Shown: positions 10,627 to 20,568 of the stretch, one piece after another | Layout: every line of letters starts with the position of its first letter | Numbering within the stretch: the stretch's first letter is position 1 | Assembly (NCBI GenBank): GCA_903885665.1 | Contig: CAISJL010000183.1 | Span: 1-64,000, forward strand | Direction of reading: 5' to 3' | Length of the DNA: 64,000 nt | Origin: an uncultured beta proteobacterium | Lineage (GTDB): Bacteria; Pseudomonadota; Gammaproteobacteria; Burkholderiales; SG8-41 | Program-made: the position numbers and the translations under genes | Notes under the pieces: model-generated | The model's input: only the letters and a program-made list of their open reading frames with translations | Databases searched by the model: none | Told to the model about the DNA's origin: nothing

Positions 10627-12156
10627 ATGAGTTTAGATGCTAATCGTCCAGATTTAACCATCGGAGTTATCGGCACCGGCGCCATGGGGCGCGGCATTGT
10701 GCAAGTATCGGCGGCAGGTGGCATACATGTCCGTATGATGGATGCTCGGCCAGGAGCTGCCGCAGAAGCTAAAGACTTTATCGTCAAGATGCTTTCAAGG
10801 GCAGCCGAGAAGGGCAGCATGACTGCTGCTGAAGCAGAGGCAGCAGCGGGGCGGATTACAGTGGTGGAGGCGCTCAAAGACTTCAGTGCTTGCCACATGG
10901 TTGTAGAGGCTATTGTTGAGAACCTAGATGCCAAACGTGCATTGTTTGCAGATTTAGAAAACGTAGTAACACCTGATTGTATTTTGGCGACTAATACGTC
11001 ATCAATGTCGGTGACCACGATTGCGGCCAAATTAAAAACACCGCATCGTTTTGCTGGCTTGCATTTTTTTAATCCAGTGCCTTTGATGAAGTTAGTAGAA
11101 GTCATTGATGGTTTACTGACTGAGAGCTGGGTGTCCGAAGCCTTAATGATTATCGGTAAGCGCATGACACGCGAAGCAGTTCGCTTGACTGACGCACCTG
11201 GCTTTTTAGTGAATCAAGTTGGTCGTGGCTTCACCCTAGAGGCTTCACATTTGGTATACGAAGGTATCTCTAACTTTGTTGATGTCGATCGAGTGATGCG
11301 CGACGTATGTGGTTTCCGCATGGGACCATTTGAGTTAATGGAGTTAACGGGCTTAGATGTCACGCAACCGGCCTCTGCACTCATTTACAACCAGTTTTTC
11401 CAAGAGCCGCGTTATCGTCCGAGCTTAATTATGCAAGCGCGTTATGAAGCCGGCGTATTAGGCCGTAAAACCAAAAAAGGGTTTTATAACTACGATACTG
11501 ATATGAAACCAATTGTTGCACCTGAGCCCGCAGCACCTACTAGCAAACCAGGCAGTGTATGGGTGAGTCGTGCTGAGCCTAAGGGCCACGCTGCACTTAG
11601 CGCATTATTAACGCAACTCGGCGCCCATATTGAAACTGGTGATCGTCCATCAGCCAAGGCTGTGATCTTTGTAACCCCTGTTGGTGATGACGCCACCACG
11701 TGCGCAGTAGAGCAGGGTCTAGATCCTCACCGCACAATTGCGGTGGATACCCTATTTCCAATGGTTAAACGCCGCACCATGATGGGCACCCCTTTGGTAG
11801 ACCCTGCAATACGTGATGCCGCGCATGGATTACTCGCTTCAGATGGCATACCAGTCACCGTGATTCGCGATAGCCCAGGATTTATTGCGCAGCGTATCGT
11901 GGCCATGATTGTCAACATTGGTTGTGCTATAGCGCAAAGCAGAACAGCCGAACCTTCGGATATTGATAAAGCTGTGACCTTAGGTTTGAACTATCCACAT
12001 GGTCCGCTGAAGTTTGGTGATGTGGCTGGTGTGTCTGCCATTTATCAAGTGCTTGCTAAGATGAATGCCCGTTATGCAGATCCACGCTATCGTCCAAATA
12101 TTTGGATGTCACGTCGGGCGCAATTAGGGGTGTCGCTATTAACTCAAGAGCATTAA
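10627..12156 (+). CDS. 3-hydroxyacyl-CoA dehydrogenase
   Basis: 509 aa; TIGVIGTGAMGRGIVQVSAAGG, LATNTSSMSVT, RFAGLHFFNPVPLMKLVEVI; two C-terminal HAD domains. Confidence 0.94.
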   Translation: MSLDANRPDLTIGVIGTGAMGRGIVQVSAAGGIHVRMMDARPGAAAEAKDFIVKMLSRAAEKGSMTAAEAEAAAGRITVVEALKDFSACHMVVEAIVENLDAKRALFADLENVVTPDCILATNTSSMSVTTIAAKLKTPHRFAGLHFFNPVPLMKLVEVIDGLLTESWVSEALMIIGKRMTREAVRLTDAPGFLVNQVGRGFTLEASHLVYEGISNFVDVDRVMRDVCGFRMGPFELMELTGLDVTQPASALIYNQFFQEPRYRPSLIMQARYEAGVLGRKTKKGFYNYDTDMKPIVAPEPAAPTSKPGSVWVSRAEPKGHAALSALLTQLGAHIETGDRPSAKAVIFVTPVGDDATTCAVEQGLDPHRTIAVDTLFPMVKRRTMMGTPLVDPAIRDAAHGLLASDGIPVTVIRDSPGFIAQRIVAMIVNIGCAIAQSRTAEPSDIDKAVTLGLNYPHGPLKFGDVAGVSAIYQVLAKMNARYADPRYRPNIWMSRRAQLGVSLLTQEH

Positions 12157-12224
12157 TCAGTTGCTGGCCATTGATTAGAATCTACACATTACAACCATAA
12201 ATTTTATTTTTATAAGGATTCAAT

Positions 12225-13427
12225 ATGTTAAACGCTTTTGTATACGATGGTCTGCGCACTCCGATTGGACGTCACGGTGGTGCACTCGCCAAAATCAGAC
12301 CAGATGATTTATTGGCTGAAGCCATGAAAAGTGTCATGGCACGCTCCCAATTTAAAATCGAACAAGTCGAAGATATTGTTGTTGGGTGCGGCAATCAGAG
12401 TGGTGAAGATAGCCGCTGTGTCGCGCGTCACGCTGGTCTGTCTGCAGGCTTCCCTATTGAAATTCCTGGTACAGTGTTGCAACGTAACTGTGCCAGTGGT
12501 TTAGGTGCGCTAGCCCATGCAGCACATTCAATCACAGCAGGAGAGGGTGATGTGTTTATTGTGGGTGGGGTAGAGAGCATGAGTCGCTCACCTATTTTAA
12601 TGAGCCGCGGTGAGACCCCTTTTGCACGTGATATTAAATTTTACGATAGCACCATCGGACCCCGTTTTTCTAACCCCAAACTAACGAAACAATTTGGTGA
12701 TCCGCAAATGCCGCAAACCGCGGATAATTTGGCACGCGAATACAATATCACTCGTGAGCAAGCGGATGAGTTTGCGCTGAGCTCTCAATCTAAATATGCC
12801 GCCGCCCTGGCTGCAGGATTTTTTGCAGGAGAGATTGCCCCACTAGAGTTACCACCGACACGTAAAGGTCCTGTTCCTCCAGTAACCGCTGACGAACATC
12901 CTCGCCCTATCACCGATATGGCCACATTGGTCAAAATGAAACCGCTCTATGAAGGGGGCGTAACTACAGCAGGTAATGCATCCGGTGTGAATGATGGTGC
13001 TATTGCATTAGTAGTGGGCTCTTTGGCCGCTGGTGAAAAAGCAGGTGCCAAGCCCATTGCAAGGGTTATTGCTAGTGCTGCAATGGGCGTGCAACCGCAT
13101 ATTATGGGCATCGGCCCAGTTGCAGCATCTCAAAAGGTGTTGGCGCGTGCCGGGTTATCCATCAAGGATATTGACGTCATCGAAATCAACGAAGCCTTTG
13201 CTGCACAAGTATTGGCTTGCCTGAAGGGTTTGGGCGTCGATGCACACGATTCCCGCGTGAATCCTAATGGTGGTGCCATTGCCTTGGGTCATCCGCTAGG
13301 GGTTTCAGGTGCCCGCATTGCATTGACTGCGGTTCGTCAATTGCATCGCACCGGTGGTCGTTATGCATTAGTGTCTTTGTGTATCGGTGGCGGCCAAGGT
13401 ATGGCGGTCATTCTCGAGCGCGTTTAA
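12225..13427 (+). CDS. Acetyl-CoA acyltransferase (thiolase family)
   Basis: 400 aa; VLQRNCASGLGALAHAA (active Cys), GGVESMSRSPI, NPNGGAIALGHPLGVSGAR, CIGGGQGMAVILE. Confidence 0.95.
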   Translation: MLNAFVYDGLRTPIGRHGGALAKIRPDDLLAEAMKSVMARSQFKIEQVEDIVVGCGNQSGEDSRCVARHAGLSAGFPIEIPGTVLQRNCASGLGALAHAAHSITAGEGDVFIVGGVESMSRSPILMSRGETPFARDIKFYDSTIGPRFSNPKLTKQFGDPQMPQTADNLAREYNITREQADEFALSSQSKYAAALAAGFFAGEIAPLELPPTRKGPVPPVTADEHPRPITDMATLVKMKPLYEGGVTTAGNASGVNDGAIALVVGSLAAGEKAGAKPIARVIASAAMGVQPHIMGIGPVAASQKVLARAGLSIKDIDVIEINEAFAAQVLACLKGLGVDAHDSRVNPNGGAIALGHPLGVSGARIALTAVRQLHRTGGRYALVSLCIGGGQGMAVILERV

Positions 13428-13434
13428 ACAGCCT

Positions 13435-13461
13435 TGGCGATACCTGATGTAGGTATCGCCA
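13435..13461 (+). terminator. Intrinsic-type terminator after the beta-oxidation cassette
   Basis: TGGCGATACCT-GATGT-AGGTATCGCCA (11-bp perfect stem) followed by TTTCCTTTTT. Confidence 0.85.
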
Positions 13462-13748
13462 TTTCCTTTTTCTGCAGTGAAATTCCCTGAACTATCCAAC
13501 CAAGACTCTAGAACTTAATTTAGATATCAACTTATTCAATTTAACATAATAAACATTATACGAAGTTAAGTAATCGCTTTCCGAGTCGATTTGATCGTTT
13601 GAAATGGACCAATAAATACTCGAATATCAATTAACCAATCAGCCATATTATCCACTATAAATACATTTCTACCCGCAAATGTATATTTAATAATAGCGTT
13701 GTAATTACATCCATTTATCAATATATCTATCTGATTTTAAATATTAAA

Positions 13749-14714
13749 ATGAAACTCATCGTCGCCGCGCTTTTAAGTGCTTTATGCTTGGTATTCAATA
13801 GCTTAAGCATTGCTCAAACCACTAAAGCTATCCGTGTTGTAGTGCCATATCCACCTGGCGGCGGCAATGACATCATTGCCCGTTTGCTAACTGAAGACCT
13901 GACCCGTAAAGGTCCACAAAGTTTTATTGTCGATAATCGTCCCGGTGGCAGCACGACCATTGGCGCAGAATTAGTTGCTAAGAGTATTCCCGATGGTAAT
14001 ACCGTGCTGATATCTAGCCATACCACCTTTGCCTTGATCCCTAATCTACGGCCTAAATTACCCTACGATCCGATCAAAGATTTTGAGCCCATATCGTTAT
14101 TAGCATCCCAGTCGTTTGCCTTGGCGGTTCATCCGTCCATGCCCGTTTATACCCTAAAGCAGGTTATCGCGTTGGCAAAAGCCAAGCCTGGACAATTGAC
14201 GTTTTCTTCTTCCGGGGCAGGAACGGGCACCCATTTTTCAGGTGAACAACTGAAAACGCTTACCGGCATAGATATCTTACATATTCCGTATAAAGGGGGT
14301 AATGCACCTATGCATGCTGCATTAAGCGGAGAGGTTGCCATGACTTTTGCCAGCTTATCAGCCTTAGCACCGCTAGTGTCTATGCGTAAAATGCGAATCA
14401 TCGCGCTTACTAGCGCCAAACGCTCTAAGTTAGCCCCTGAAATTCCTACAATTGCAGAAAGTGGTGTACCAGGTTATGAAATGACCCCTTGGTATGGCAT
14501 GGTTGCACCTAAACATACCAGCGCTGCCATCATTGAGCGTTTGCATCTCATCGTTACATCGGTGTTGAAATCAAAAGAAACCCAAGAGCGTTTATCTAAA
14601 ATTGGGTACGAGCCTGAAGGTAGCACTCCAACGCAGCTCAATGAACATATTAAGTTGGAGCTAACGCGCTACGGGAAATTAATTAAAGCGATCGGTTTTA
14701 AAGACGAATCGTGA
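13749..14714 (+). CDS. Bug/TctC family tripartite tricarboxylate transporter receptor
   Basis: IRVVVPYPPGGGNDIIARLL, VDNRPGGSTTIGAELVAKSIPDG, LTFSSSGAGTGTHFSGEQLK, HIPYKGGNAPMHAAL. Confidence 0.92.
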   Translation: MKLIVAALLSALCLVFNSLSIAQTTKAIRVVVPYPPGGGNDIIARLLTEDLTRKGPQSFIVDNRPGGSTTIGAELVAKSIPDGNTVLISSHTTFALIPNLRPKLPYDPIKDFEPISLLASQSFALAVHPSMPVYTLKQVIALAKAKPGQLTFSSSGAGTGTHFSGEQLKTLTGIDILHIPYKGGNAPMHAALSGEVAMTFASLSALAPLVSMRKMRIIALTSAKRSKLAPEIPTIAESGVPGYEMTPWYGMVAPKHTSAAIIERLHLIVTSVLKSKETQERLSKIGYEPEGSTPTQLNEHIKLELTRYGKLIKAIGFKDES

Positions 14715-15502
14715 TTGAGACATTTACAAAAATTATCAGTAATCACAAGAGTAAAATTTTACTCCTCTGCTTCAATGCAGTTTTACTCAGTGGATGTGCA
14801 ACGACGAACAAGCCCCCTCCTCCAGATACTTGGGTTTTTCAATTCGATTGGAATCACACCACCCCCTATACCAATGCCCTTTTAAAGGGCACTAGTGGGA
14901 AACAATATCCGCTTTCAGGTAGTGTGTTGAATGCCCTCTATTCTGTAATGCATCAATTAAAAGATCAAAGTCGTATCGATCCACAATTATCGATCACTGC
15001 CAGTCCAACACTGAATGCGTTCGCTACATTTCAAAATGGCAGACCTGTTGTAGGCATTACATTGCCTATGCTCGAGGCAATTGGACAAGATCAAGATGCG
15101 CTAGCCAGTATTTTAGGGCATGAATTGGCGCATCTAAAATTAATGCATGGTCAAGCGCGTAAAGATCGAGCTAATACCGCGCAAATAGTGAGTAACGGTC
15201 TAGGCGTTGCACTTGGTTTGCCTGGAGTGCCGCTAGGCGGTAGCATTGCAAGTGTTGGTGTTGGATTAGTTAACTCAGCTTACTCTCGAGACGAGGAACG
15301 CGAAGCCGATATACTGGGTTTGCAATGGGCAATGAATGCGGGCTATAGTCCTTGTGGATCTATGCGTGCCATGCAACGTATCAAAATGCAAAAATTAAAT
15401 GAACCGATTGTTTTTCTATCATCTCATCCGGGTCATGATGAGCGCATTCAGAGAGCCCAGGATATTGCACTAAAAAATACTGGAAAGTCTTGTTCCCTTT
15501 AG
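14711..15502 (+). CDS. M48 family metallopeptidase lipoprotein
   Basis: Lipobox LLSGC; HEXXH zinc motif in ILGHELAHLKLMHGQARKD; downstream DEEREADILGLQWAMNAGY. Confidence 0.9.
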   Translation: MIETFTKIISNHKSKILLLCFNAVLLSGCATTNKPPPPDTWVFQFDWNHTTPYTNALLKGTSGKQYPLSGSVLNALYSVMHQLKDQSRIDPQLSITASPTLNAFATFQNGRPVVGITLPMLEAIGQDQDALASILGHELAHLKLMHGQARKDRANTAQIVSNGLGVALGLPGVPLGGSIASVGVGLVNSAYSRDEEREADILGLQWAMNAGYSPCGSMRAMQRIKMQKLNEPIVFLSSHPGHDERIQRAQDIALKNTGKSCSL

Positions 15503-15591
15503 TAAATTAAATCGAATTAATCGAATCATAAAATGATTAGAATAAGAAATTTAGCCAAAAGAAACGTAATTCTTATGGTCCTAAAGAATGT

Positions 15592-16053
15592 CTAGGCCTT
15601 GGATCTGCGCGGTAATGCAATCTGCGTTTGTGTGACCACCGCAATCATAGAACCATCTGGATTATATAAAGTAGTTTGCCACACAGAAGTAGTACGACCT
15701 ATGTGTAATGGTATACATTCCCCAGTCATTACTGGCCCTGTCCCTGCATTAAAAAAATTAGTTTTCGATTCAATAGTTCCACCGCTAAACCCTGGCGCTC
15801 GATTAATCACTGCGCCAGCAGCACCCATCGCGTCAGCCATTGCCATGATGGTGCCGCCACTAATCCGACCGCTACGATTCAAATGCATAGATTTAATGCG
15901 AAGCGACGCATTAATCTTTTGGTCAGATAATAAGGTAGGCTTAACGCCAATCACCATTGGGAGACCAATTAGAAATATCTCGCGGGCGTTGCGGCGGCGA
16001 TACGCTGGTGTATCCTTAGGTAATAATTTTTCTTTAAGTGTACGCAAACGCAT
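15592..16053 (-). CDS. PaaI family thioesterase (hotdog fold)
   Basis: 153 aa; HLNRSGRISGGTIMAMADAMGAAGAVINRAPGFSGGTIESKTNFFN. Confidence 0.8.
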   Translation of the reverse strand: MRLRTLKEKLLPKDTPAYRRRNAREIFLIGLPMVIGVKPTLLSDQKINASLRIKSMHLNRSGRISGGTIMAMADAMGAAGAVINRAPGFSGGTIESKTNFFNAGTGPVMTGECIPLHIGRTTSVWQTTLYNPDGSMIAVVTQTQIALPRRSKA

Positions 16054-16144
16054 AAGCCTTATTTGAATATTAAAATTTTTTAGTGCTCTTTTGAAAAAAT
16101 TAAACGCATTAAAACAGTAAAAAAATTGATATCAATTTAAGCAG

Positions 16145-17161
16145 TTAATCGAGTTTAATCCCTGCGTTTTTAATGACTTTTGCATGTACCGAAAATTCAT
16201 CTTGCAAATGCTTAGTGTATTGCTCTGGTGTACCACCTTCAGCTTCAAGCCCTAGGCTTAGTAAACGCTCTTTGACTTGGGTATTCCGTAGAATTGCAAC
16301 GGTCTCTTGGTTTAATCGGGCAATAATAGCGCGGGGGGTTTTAGCAGGCACTAATAAACCGGATGCCGTACTCAGGTCATAACCGCTAACACCAGACTCT
16401 GATAGCGTTGGATAATCCGGTACTAGCGATGAACGTTTTTTCGTACTCACACCTAATGGTCTTAACTTACCTAATTTAATTTGCGGCCAAACCGTCGGCA
16501 AATTATCTATGACCATTTGCAATTGACCACCTAACAGCTCTACTAATGCTGGGCCTGAACCTTTGTAGGGTATGTGTGTAATTTGAATATTGGCTAAGGC
16601 TTTGAAGTGTTCGCTGGCCAAATGCGGCATAGATCCGTTTCCTGCAGATCCGAAGTTGATGGAATTGGGTTTAGCTTTTGCCAAAGCAATCAGCTCAGTG
16701 ACACTTTTAGCGGCAACAGAAGGGTTTACAACCAACACAAAAGGACTGACAGTCGCTTGTGTAATCGGGGCAAAATCTGCAAGGCTATAGGGCATTCTTG
16801 GCAGTAAGGAGGGGTTGATGGTTAAGGGCCCAGGGGTTCCGATCACCATCGTGTAACCATCAGCTGGGGCTTTTGCCACCACATCAGCACCAAGCACGCC
16901 ACCTGCTCCACCACGATTATCAACAACAACGGCTTGCCCCAGGGCTTCGCTGAGTTTCGGTGCAATCGTGCGGGCAATTAAATCAGTACCGCCACCGGGT
17001 GCGAATGGCACGACAAAACGAATTGGTTTCGTCGGATAGGGGTTTGATTTAATATCAGCCGCTGTGGCCCCAGAAAAGGGGGCGATAACACTCATACATA
17101 CACTGATTAATACGAATGATTGCATTGTTGCCATACTTAAATATTTAATCTTAAACGACAT
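16145..17161 (-). CDS. Bug/TctC family tripartite tricarboxylate transporter receptor
   Basis: YPTKPIRFVVPFAPGGGTDLIARTIAPKLSEALGQAVVVDNRGGAGGVLGADVVAKAPADGYTMV. Confidence 0.94.
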   Translation of the reverse strand: MSFKIKYLSMATMQSFVLISVCMSVIAPFSGATAADIKSNPYPTKPIRFVVPFAPGGGTDLIARTIAPKLSEALGQAVVVDNRGGAGGVLGADVVAKAPADGYTMVIGTPGPLTINPSLLPRMPYSLADFAPITQATVSPFVLVVNPSVAAKSVTELIALAKAKPNSINFGSAGNGSMPHLASEHFKALANIQITHIPYKGSGPALVELLGGQLQMVIDNLPTVWPQIKLGKLRPLGVSTKKRSSLVPDYPTLSESGVSGYDLSTASGLLVPAKTPRAIIARLNQETVAILRNTQVKERLLSLGLEAEGGTPEQYTKHLQDEFSVHAKVIKNAGIKLD

Positions 17162-17267
17162 ATTGTTCTTTCTAATTTATGTGTAACTAATTTAGTATAT
17201 AAGTCAATATATGAGCAACCATTATTGATATTAAAATTAAATTGTTTTTGTTTATTATTTTTTGGAA

Positions 17268-18653
17268 CTATAACCTTGAAACAGTTTGACCTGCAATGCG
17301 ACCAAAAATAACACATTTCCCCAGGGCCGTCCCAGTCATATATGAGTTGCCATGAAATCCGCCCATCACTTCACCGACTGCAAATAAATTTTCAAATGCG
17401 TGGCCGTTTGTATGTAATACGCGCGCCTGTGTATCTACAGCAAGTCCGCAATAAGTGGCAATAATGCCACTTGCCGATGGATAGGCGTAGTACGGTGGCT
17501 GTGCTAATGTGGGACAAATGCCGAATCCTGCAGACAGACTTGATCGATTGAACTCGGGCTCAATCCCCTGCACAATCGCTTGGTTATAACGGTTCACAGT
17601 AGACTCTAATTCGATCGGATCGCATCCAATCGCAACAGCTAATTCGGCAATCGTATTGCCGTACAACATCAGCCCTCTCCGATGTGCGCTACGAAAATCA
17701 AACGGTGGAACCCCATCTGGTGCATCATCCATAATCGCTTGATCGAACACTTGATAAGCAATTGCACCTGGTTGCTGTAGCGTGCAATCTCCCAATAATT
17801 TGTATGACTGGGACTCATCCATAAAACGCTGACCAAGTTTATTCACAGCAATACCACCACGGTATACCGGTAATTTAGTCCAATTCTCACCGGGGTCTGT
17901 GGCGGCTTTTGGGTGGAAGCCAAAAGTGCCTTTGACTACATGCATATCTTTTAATTCAGCACCAAGTGCTAACCCCATATGAATTCCGTCTCCTGTGTTA
18001 CCTTGGCCGCCATAACGAACACCTTCCGCTTGACTAGGTGCATATTGTTTGAGCATCGCCTCGCTACGCGAAAACCCACCAGTGGCAAGGATCACCCCTT
18101 TACTTACCTTAATAGTAAATTGCTCATTCAAATACTGACAGCGAACCCCATTGATATATCCAGTGTTGTTATCTGGTAATAATTGACATACCGAGGTTTG
18201 GTATAGCAATTGAACACCCAATTCATTCACTAGTTTTGAATGTAAAGTATCCATCAACATCTGAATAGGCAGCGGATGTGTGCGCGGCACAGATTGCGCA
18301 GAGCTTAACTGCACAGCTTTAAAAGTCATACCTAAGGTTTTTAACCAATCATAGGTGGCTAATTGCTGATCAATATAGACTTGTAGAATAGAGGGATCAC
18401 TCAAGCCGCCACCGGCTATGATTAAATCCCTTAACAACATATCGCCATTATCAACGATGCCTTGATTATGCTGTAGGTCAGTGCCTGAGAAAGCAAAAAA
18501 TCCACTAGATAACGCTGTGCTACCCCCTGCTTGTGCTAATTTTTCGCAAATCAATACACTAGCACCATGCAGGCTCGCCTCATATGCTGCGCAATAACCG
18601 GCCAATCCTGCACCAACAACCAATACATCAATTTCAGACGGAACATTTAACAT
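17268..18653 (-). CDS. FAD-dependent oxidoreductase (fumarate reductase/TcuA-like flavoprotein)
   Basis: 461 aa; N-terminal DVLVVGAGLAGYCAAYEASLHGASVLICEK, ILATGGFSRSEAMLKQY, C-terminal LFAVGEVMGGFHGNSYMTGTALGKCVIFGRIAG. Confidence 0.88.
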   Translation of the reverse strand: MLNVPSEIDVLVVGAGLAGYCAAYEASLHGASVLICEKLAQAGGSTALSSGFFAFSGTDLQHNQGIVDNGDMLLRDLIIAGGGLSDPSILQVYIDQQLATYDWLKTLGMTFKAVQLSSAQSVPRTHPLPIQMLMDTLHSKLVNELGVQLLYQTSVCQLLPDNNTGYINGVRCQYLNEQFTIKVSKGVILATGGFSRSEAMLKQYAPSQAEGVRYGGQGNTGDGIHMGLALGAELKDMHVVKGTFGFHPKAATDPGENWTKLPVYRGGIAVNKLGQRFMDESQSYKLLGDCTLQQPGAIAYQVFDQAIMDDAPDGVPPFDFRSAHRRGLMLYGNTIAELAVAIGCDPIELESTVNRYNQAIVQGIEPEFNRSSLSAGFGICPTLAQPPYYAYPSASGIIATYCGLAVDTQARVLHTNGHAFENLFAVGEVMGGFHGNSYMTGTALGKCVIFGRIAGQTVSRL

Positions 18654-18687
18654 GACGGAATCATTAATGATTAAAAATACATCGGGA

Positions 18688-19698
18688 TTAATCTACGCGA
18701 GCACTGGAGTCACGAACTACTTGCGCCCATTGCGCTAACTCTGATTTTATAAAGTTTGAAAATTCAATAGATGAGCTGGCCATAGTAATACCGCCAAGGG
18801 CAGAGAATCGATCTTTAAACTCTTTGTCACTGAGAATTTGTTGTGAACGTGTATGTAATAGTTGATTAATCATTGGTTTTAATTGCTTTGGTCCTAGTAG
18901 ACCATACCAGCCAGTTGCTCGATATCCAGCAACACCAGATTCATTCATCGTTGGCACATCTGGAGCAAATTCAACACGTTTGGCGCTGGTTACACCGAGC
19001 ACCTTAAGTCTCCCTGCTTTTACATAAGGCAGGGTTAATGTCGGTGGATTAAATGCCATTTGTACAATCCCCCCTAGAAGATCGGTCAATGCGGGCGCAC
19101 CGCCTTTATAGGGCACATGCACAATTTGAATGCCAGCCTTACTTTTAAATAATTCACCCGCTAAATGTAGCGTGCTGCCATTTCCAGCGGATGCATAATT
19201 TAACTGACCAGGTCGAGACTGTGCTAGTGCAATGAGTTCACGGACTGATTGGGCAGGGATGGTAGGGTGTATGACTAAGAAATAAGGCACTTCACCGATA
19301 AAACTTGTTGGCAAAAAATCTAAGACTGGATCATATGGAAGTTTTCGATACAAGTTTGGGGTTATGCCATGACTCGCAGATCCGCCAAAAAACAATGTAT
19401 AGCCATCAGGAGCGGCACGCGCAGCAATTTCAGCTGCAATAATACCACCAGAACCACCACGGTTATCGATCAGAATTTGTTGGTTAATACGTTCACTGAG
19501 TTTTGTTGCGAATAAACGAGCAACAGCATCCACTCCCCCACCTGCTGGAAAAGGCACAATGAGTCGAATAGATTTAATCGGATAACTCAATCCGGTTGTA
19601 GCATTAGTGCTCGCGGATTGCGATGTCGAGCAACAAAGTATAAAACACAAAGCCAGTAGAGAGCGTTGCAAAAAACATAAGCTAGAAAAATTTAGCAT
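18688..19698 (-). CDS. Bug/TctC family tripartite tricarboxylate transporter receptor
   Basis: YPIKSIRLIVPFPAGGGVDAVARLFATKL, IDNRGGSGGIIAAEIAARAAPDGYTLFFG. Confidence 0.93.
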   Translation of the reverse strand: MLNFSSLCFLQRSLLALCFILCCSTSQSASTNATTGLSYPIKSIRLIVPFPAGGGVDAVARLFATKLSERINQQILIDNRGGSGGIIAAEIAARAAPDGYTLFFGGSASHGITPNLYRKLPYDPVLDFLPTSFIGEVPYFLVIHPTIPAQSVRELIALAQSRPGQLNYASAGNGSTLHLAGELFKSKAGIQIVHVPYKGGAPALTDLLGGIVQMAFNPPTLTLPYVKAGRLKVLGVTSAKRVEFAPDVPTMNESGVAGYRATGWYGLLGPKQLKPMINQLLHTRSQQILSDKEFKDRFSALGGITMASSSIEFSNFIKSELAQWAQVVRDSSARVD

Positions 19699-19701
19699 CG
19701 T

Positions 19702-20520
19702 TTATTTTGGATATTGCTGCAAATGAGCGATGCCATAGAGTTCGAGTAATTGTTTGACGCGTTCTCTCGGGGGTTGTTCCATAAAATAGCCCACTTGCGA
19801 AGGCTTAATACCAGAGGTTCTTCGTAAATCAACCATTGATTCAGCCATTTTAATGGTGGCGCCAAGTGCATCAAGTATTGGGACGTTATCGACGCGATTA
19901 AGACCATTTTTCGCAAGTAGCACGCATAAGGGCGCCTCACCTGGAATAATCACATCAGCGCCAGCAGCAATTATTGATCGAGCAGAGTCTTGAAAACGGG
20001 ACAGTAACTCATCGGGTTGATCAAAAGCTTTTAATACATCATTAAAGGTAAAGCCAACCGGCTTTACACCAGCGAACCGATGCAATGGAATCACTCGCTC
20101 TGCATTTTCTTTAATAATAGGTGCCATTTCGGTAATAAACAGCAGTACGCCAACGCGCTGTCCAAGCATCATTGAAGATAGATAAGCACTTTCACCATAA
20201 CCAACTACAGGGATATCAACTATACTACGGGTCTCGCGCAGAGCTGGTTCAGGAATAGTCATCAGGGCGTAAGCATCAAAACCTTGCTCTTCAGCTGAAA
20301 TACCACCCATTACGAATTGATTGCCATGTAAATATTGCATATATGCATGTCGAATATCCGTCCCCGGATAGTTGGTGTTATAAGTTTGATTATTCATGCC
20401 GTGCATGACAACTTGAGTATCAGGACGTGCCACTTTCTTAAAATGCGCCTGCAGCGCTTCAGCATAGGCCGGTAGCGCATCTAAAACAGTAAAACTCTGG
20501 TGCCAAATTCTCATACTCAT
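19702..20520 (-). CDS. Aspartate/glutamate (hydantoin) racemase family protein
   Basis: 272 aa; VVGYGESAYLSSMMLGQRVGVLLF, ARSIIAAGADVIIPGEAPLCVLLA, VPILDALGATIKMAE. Confidence 0.7.
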   Translation of the reverse strand: MSMRIWHQSFTVLDALPAYAEALQAHFKKVARPDTQVVMHGMNNQTYNTNYPGTDIRHAYMQYLHGNQFVMGGISAEEQGFDAYALMTIPEPALRETRSIVDIPVVGYGESAYLSSMMLGQRVGVLLFITEMAPIIKENAERVIPLHRFAGVKPVGFTFNDVLKAFDQPDELLSRFQDSARSIIAAGADVIIPGEAPLCVLLAKNGLNRVDNVPILDALGATIKMAESMVDLRRTSGIKPSQVGYFMEQPPRERVKQLLELYGIAHLQQYPK

Positions 20521-20568
20521 TTACGATCCTTCACTGACTCATCAGAAGTTAAAGTATCTTAAAAAAAA

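Noticed and set aside
10587-11165. 192-aa antisense ORF (-)
   Set aside because: Lies opposite the 3-hydroxyacyl-CoA dehydrogenase; Ala/Ser-rich shadow translation.
15599-16066. 155-aa antisense ORF (+)
   Set aside because: Mirror of the PaaI thioesterase; the minus-strand frame has the recognisable hotdog motif.
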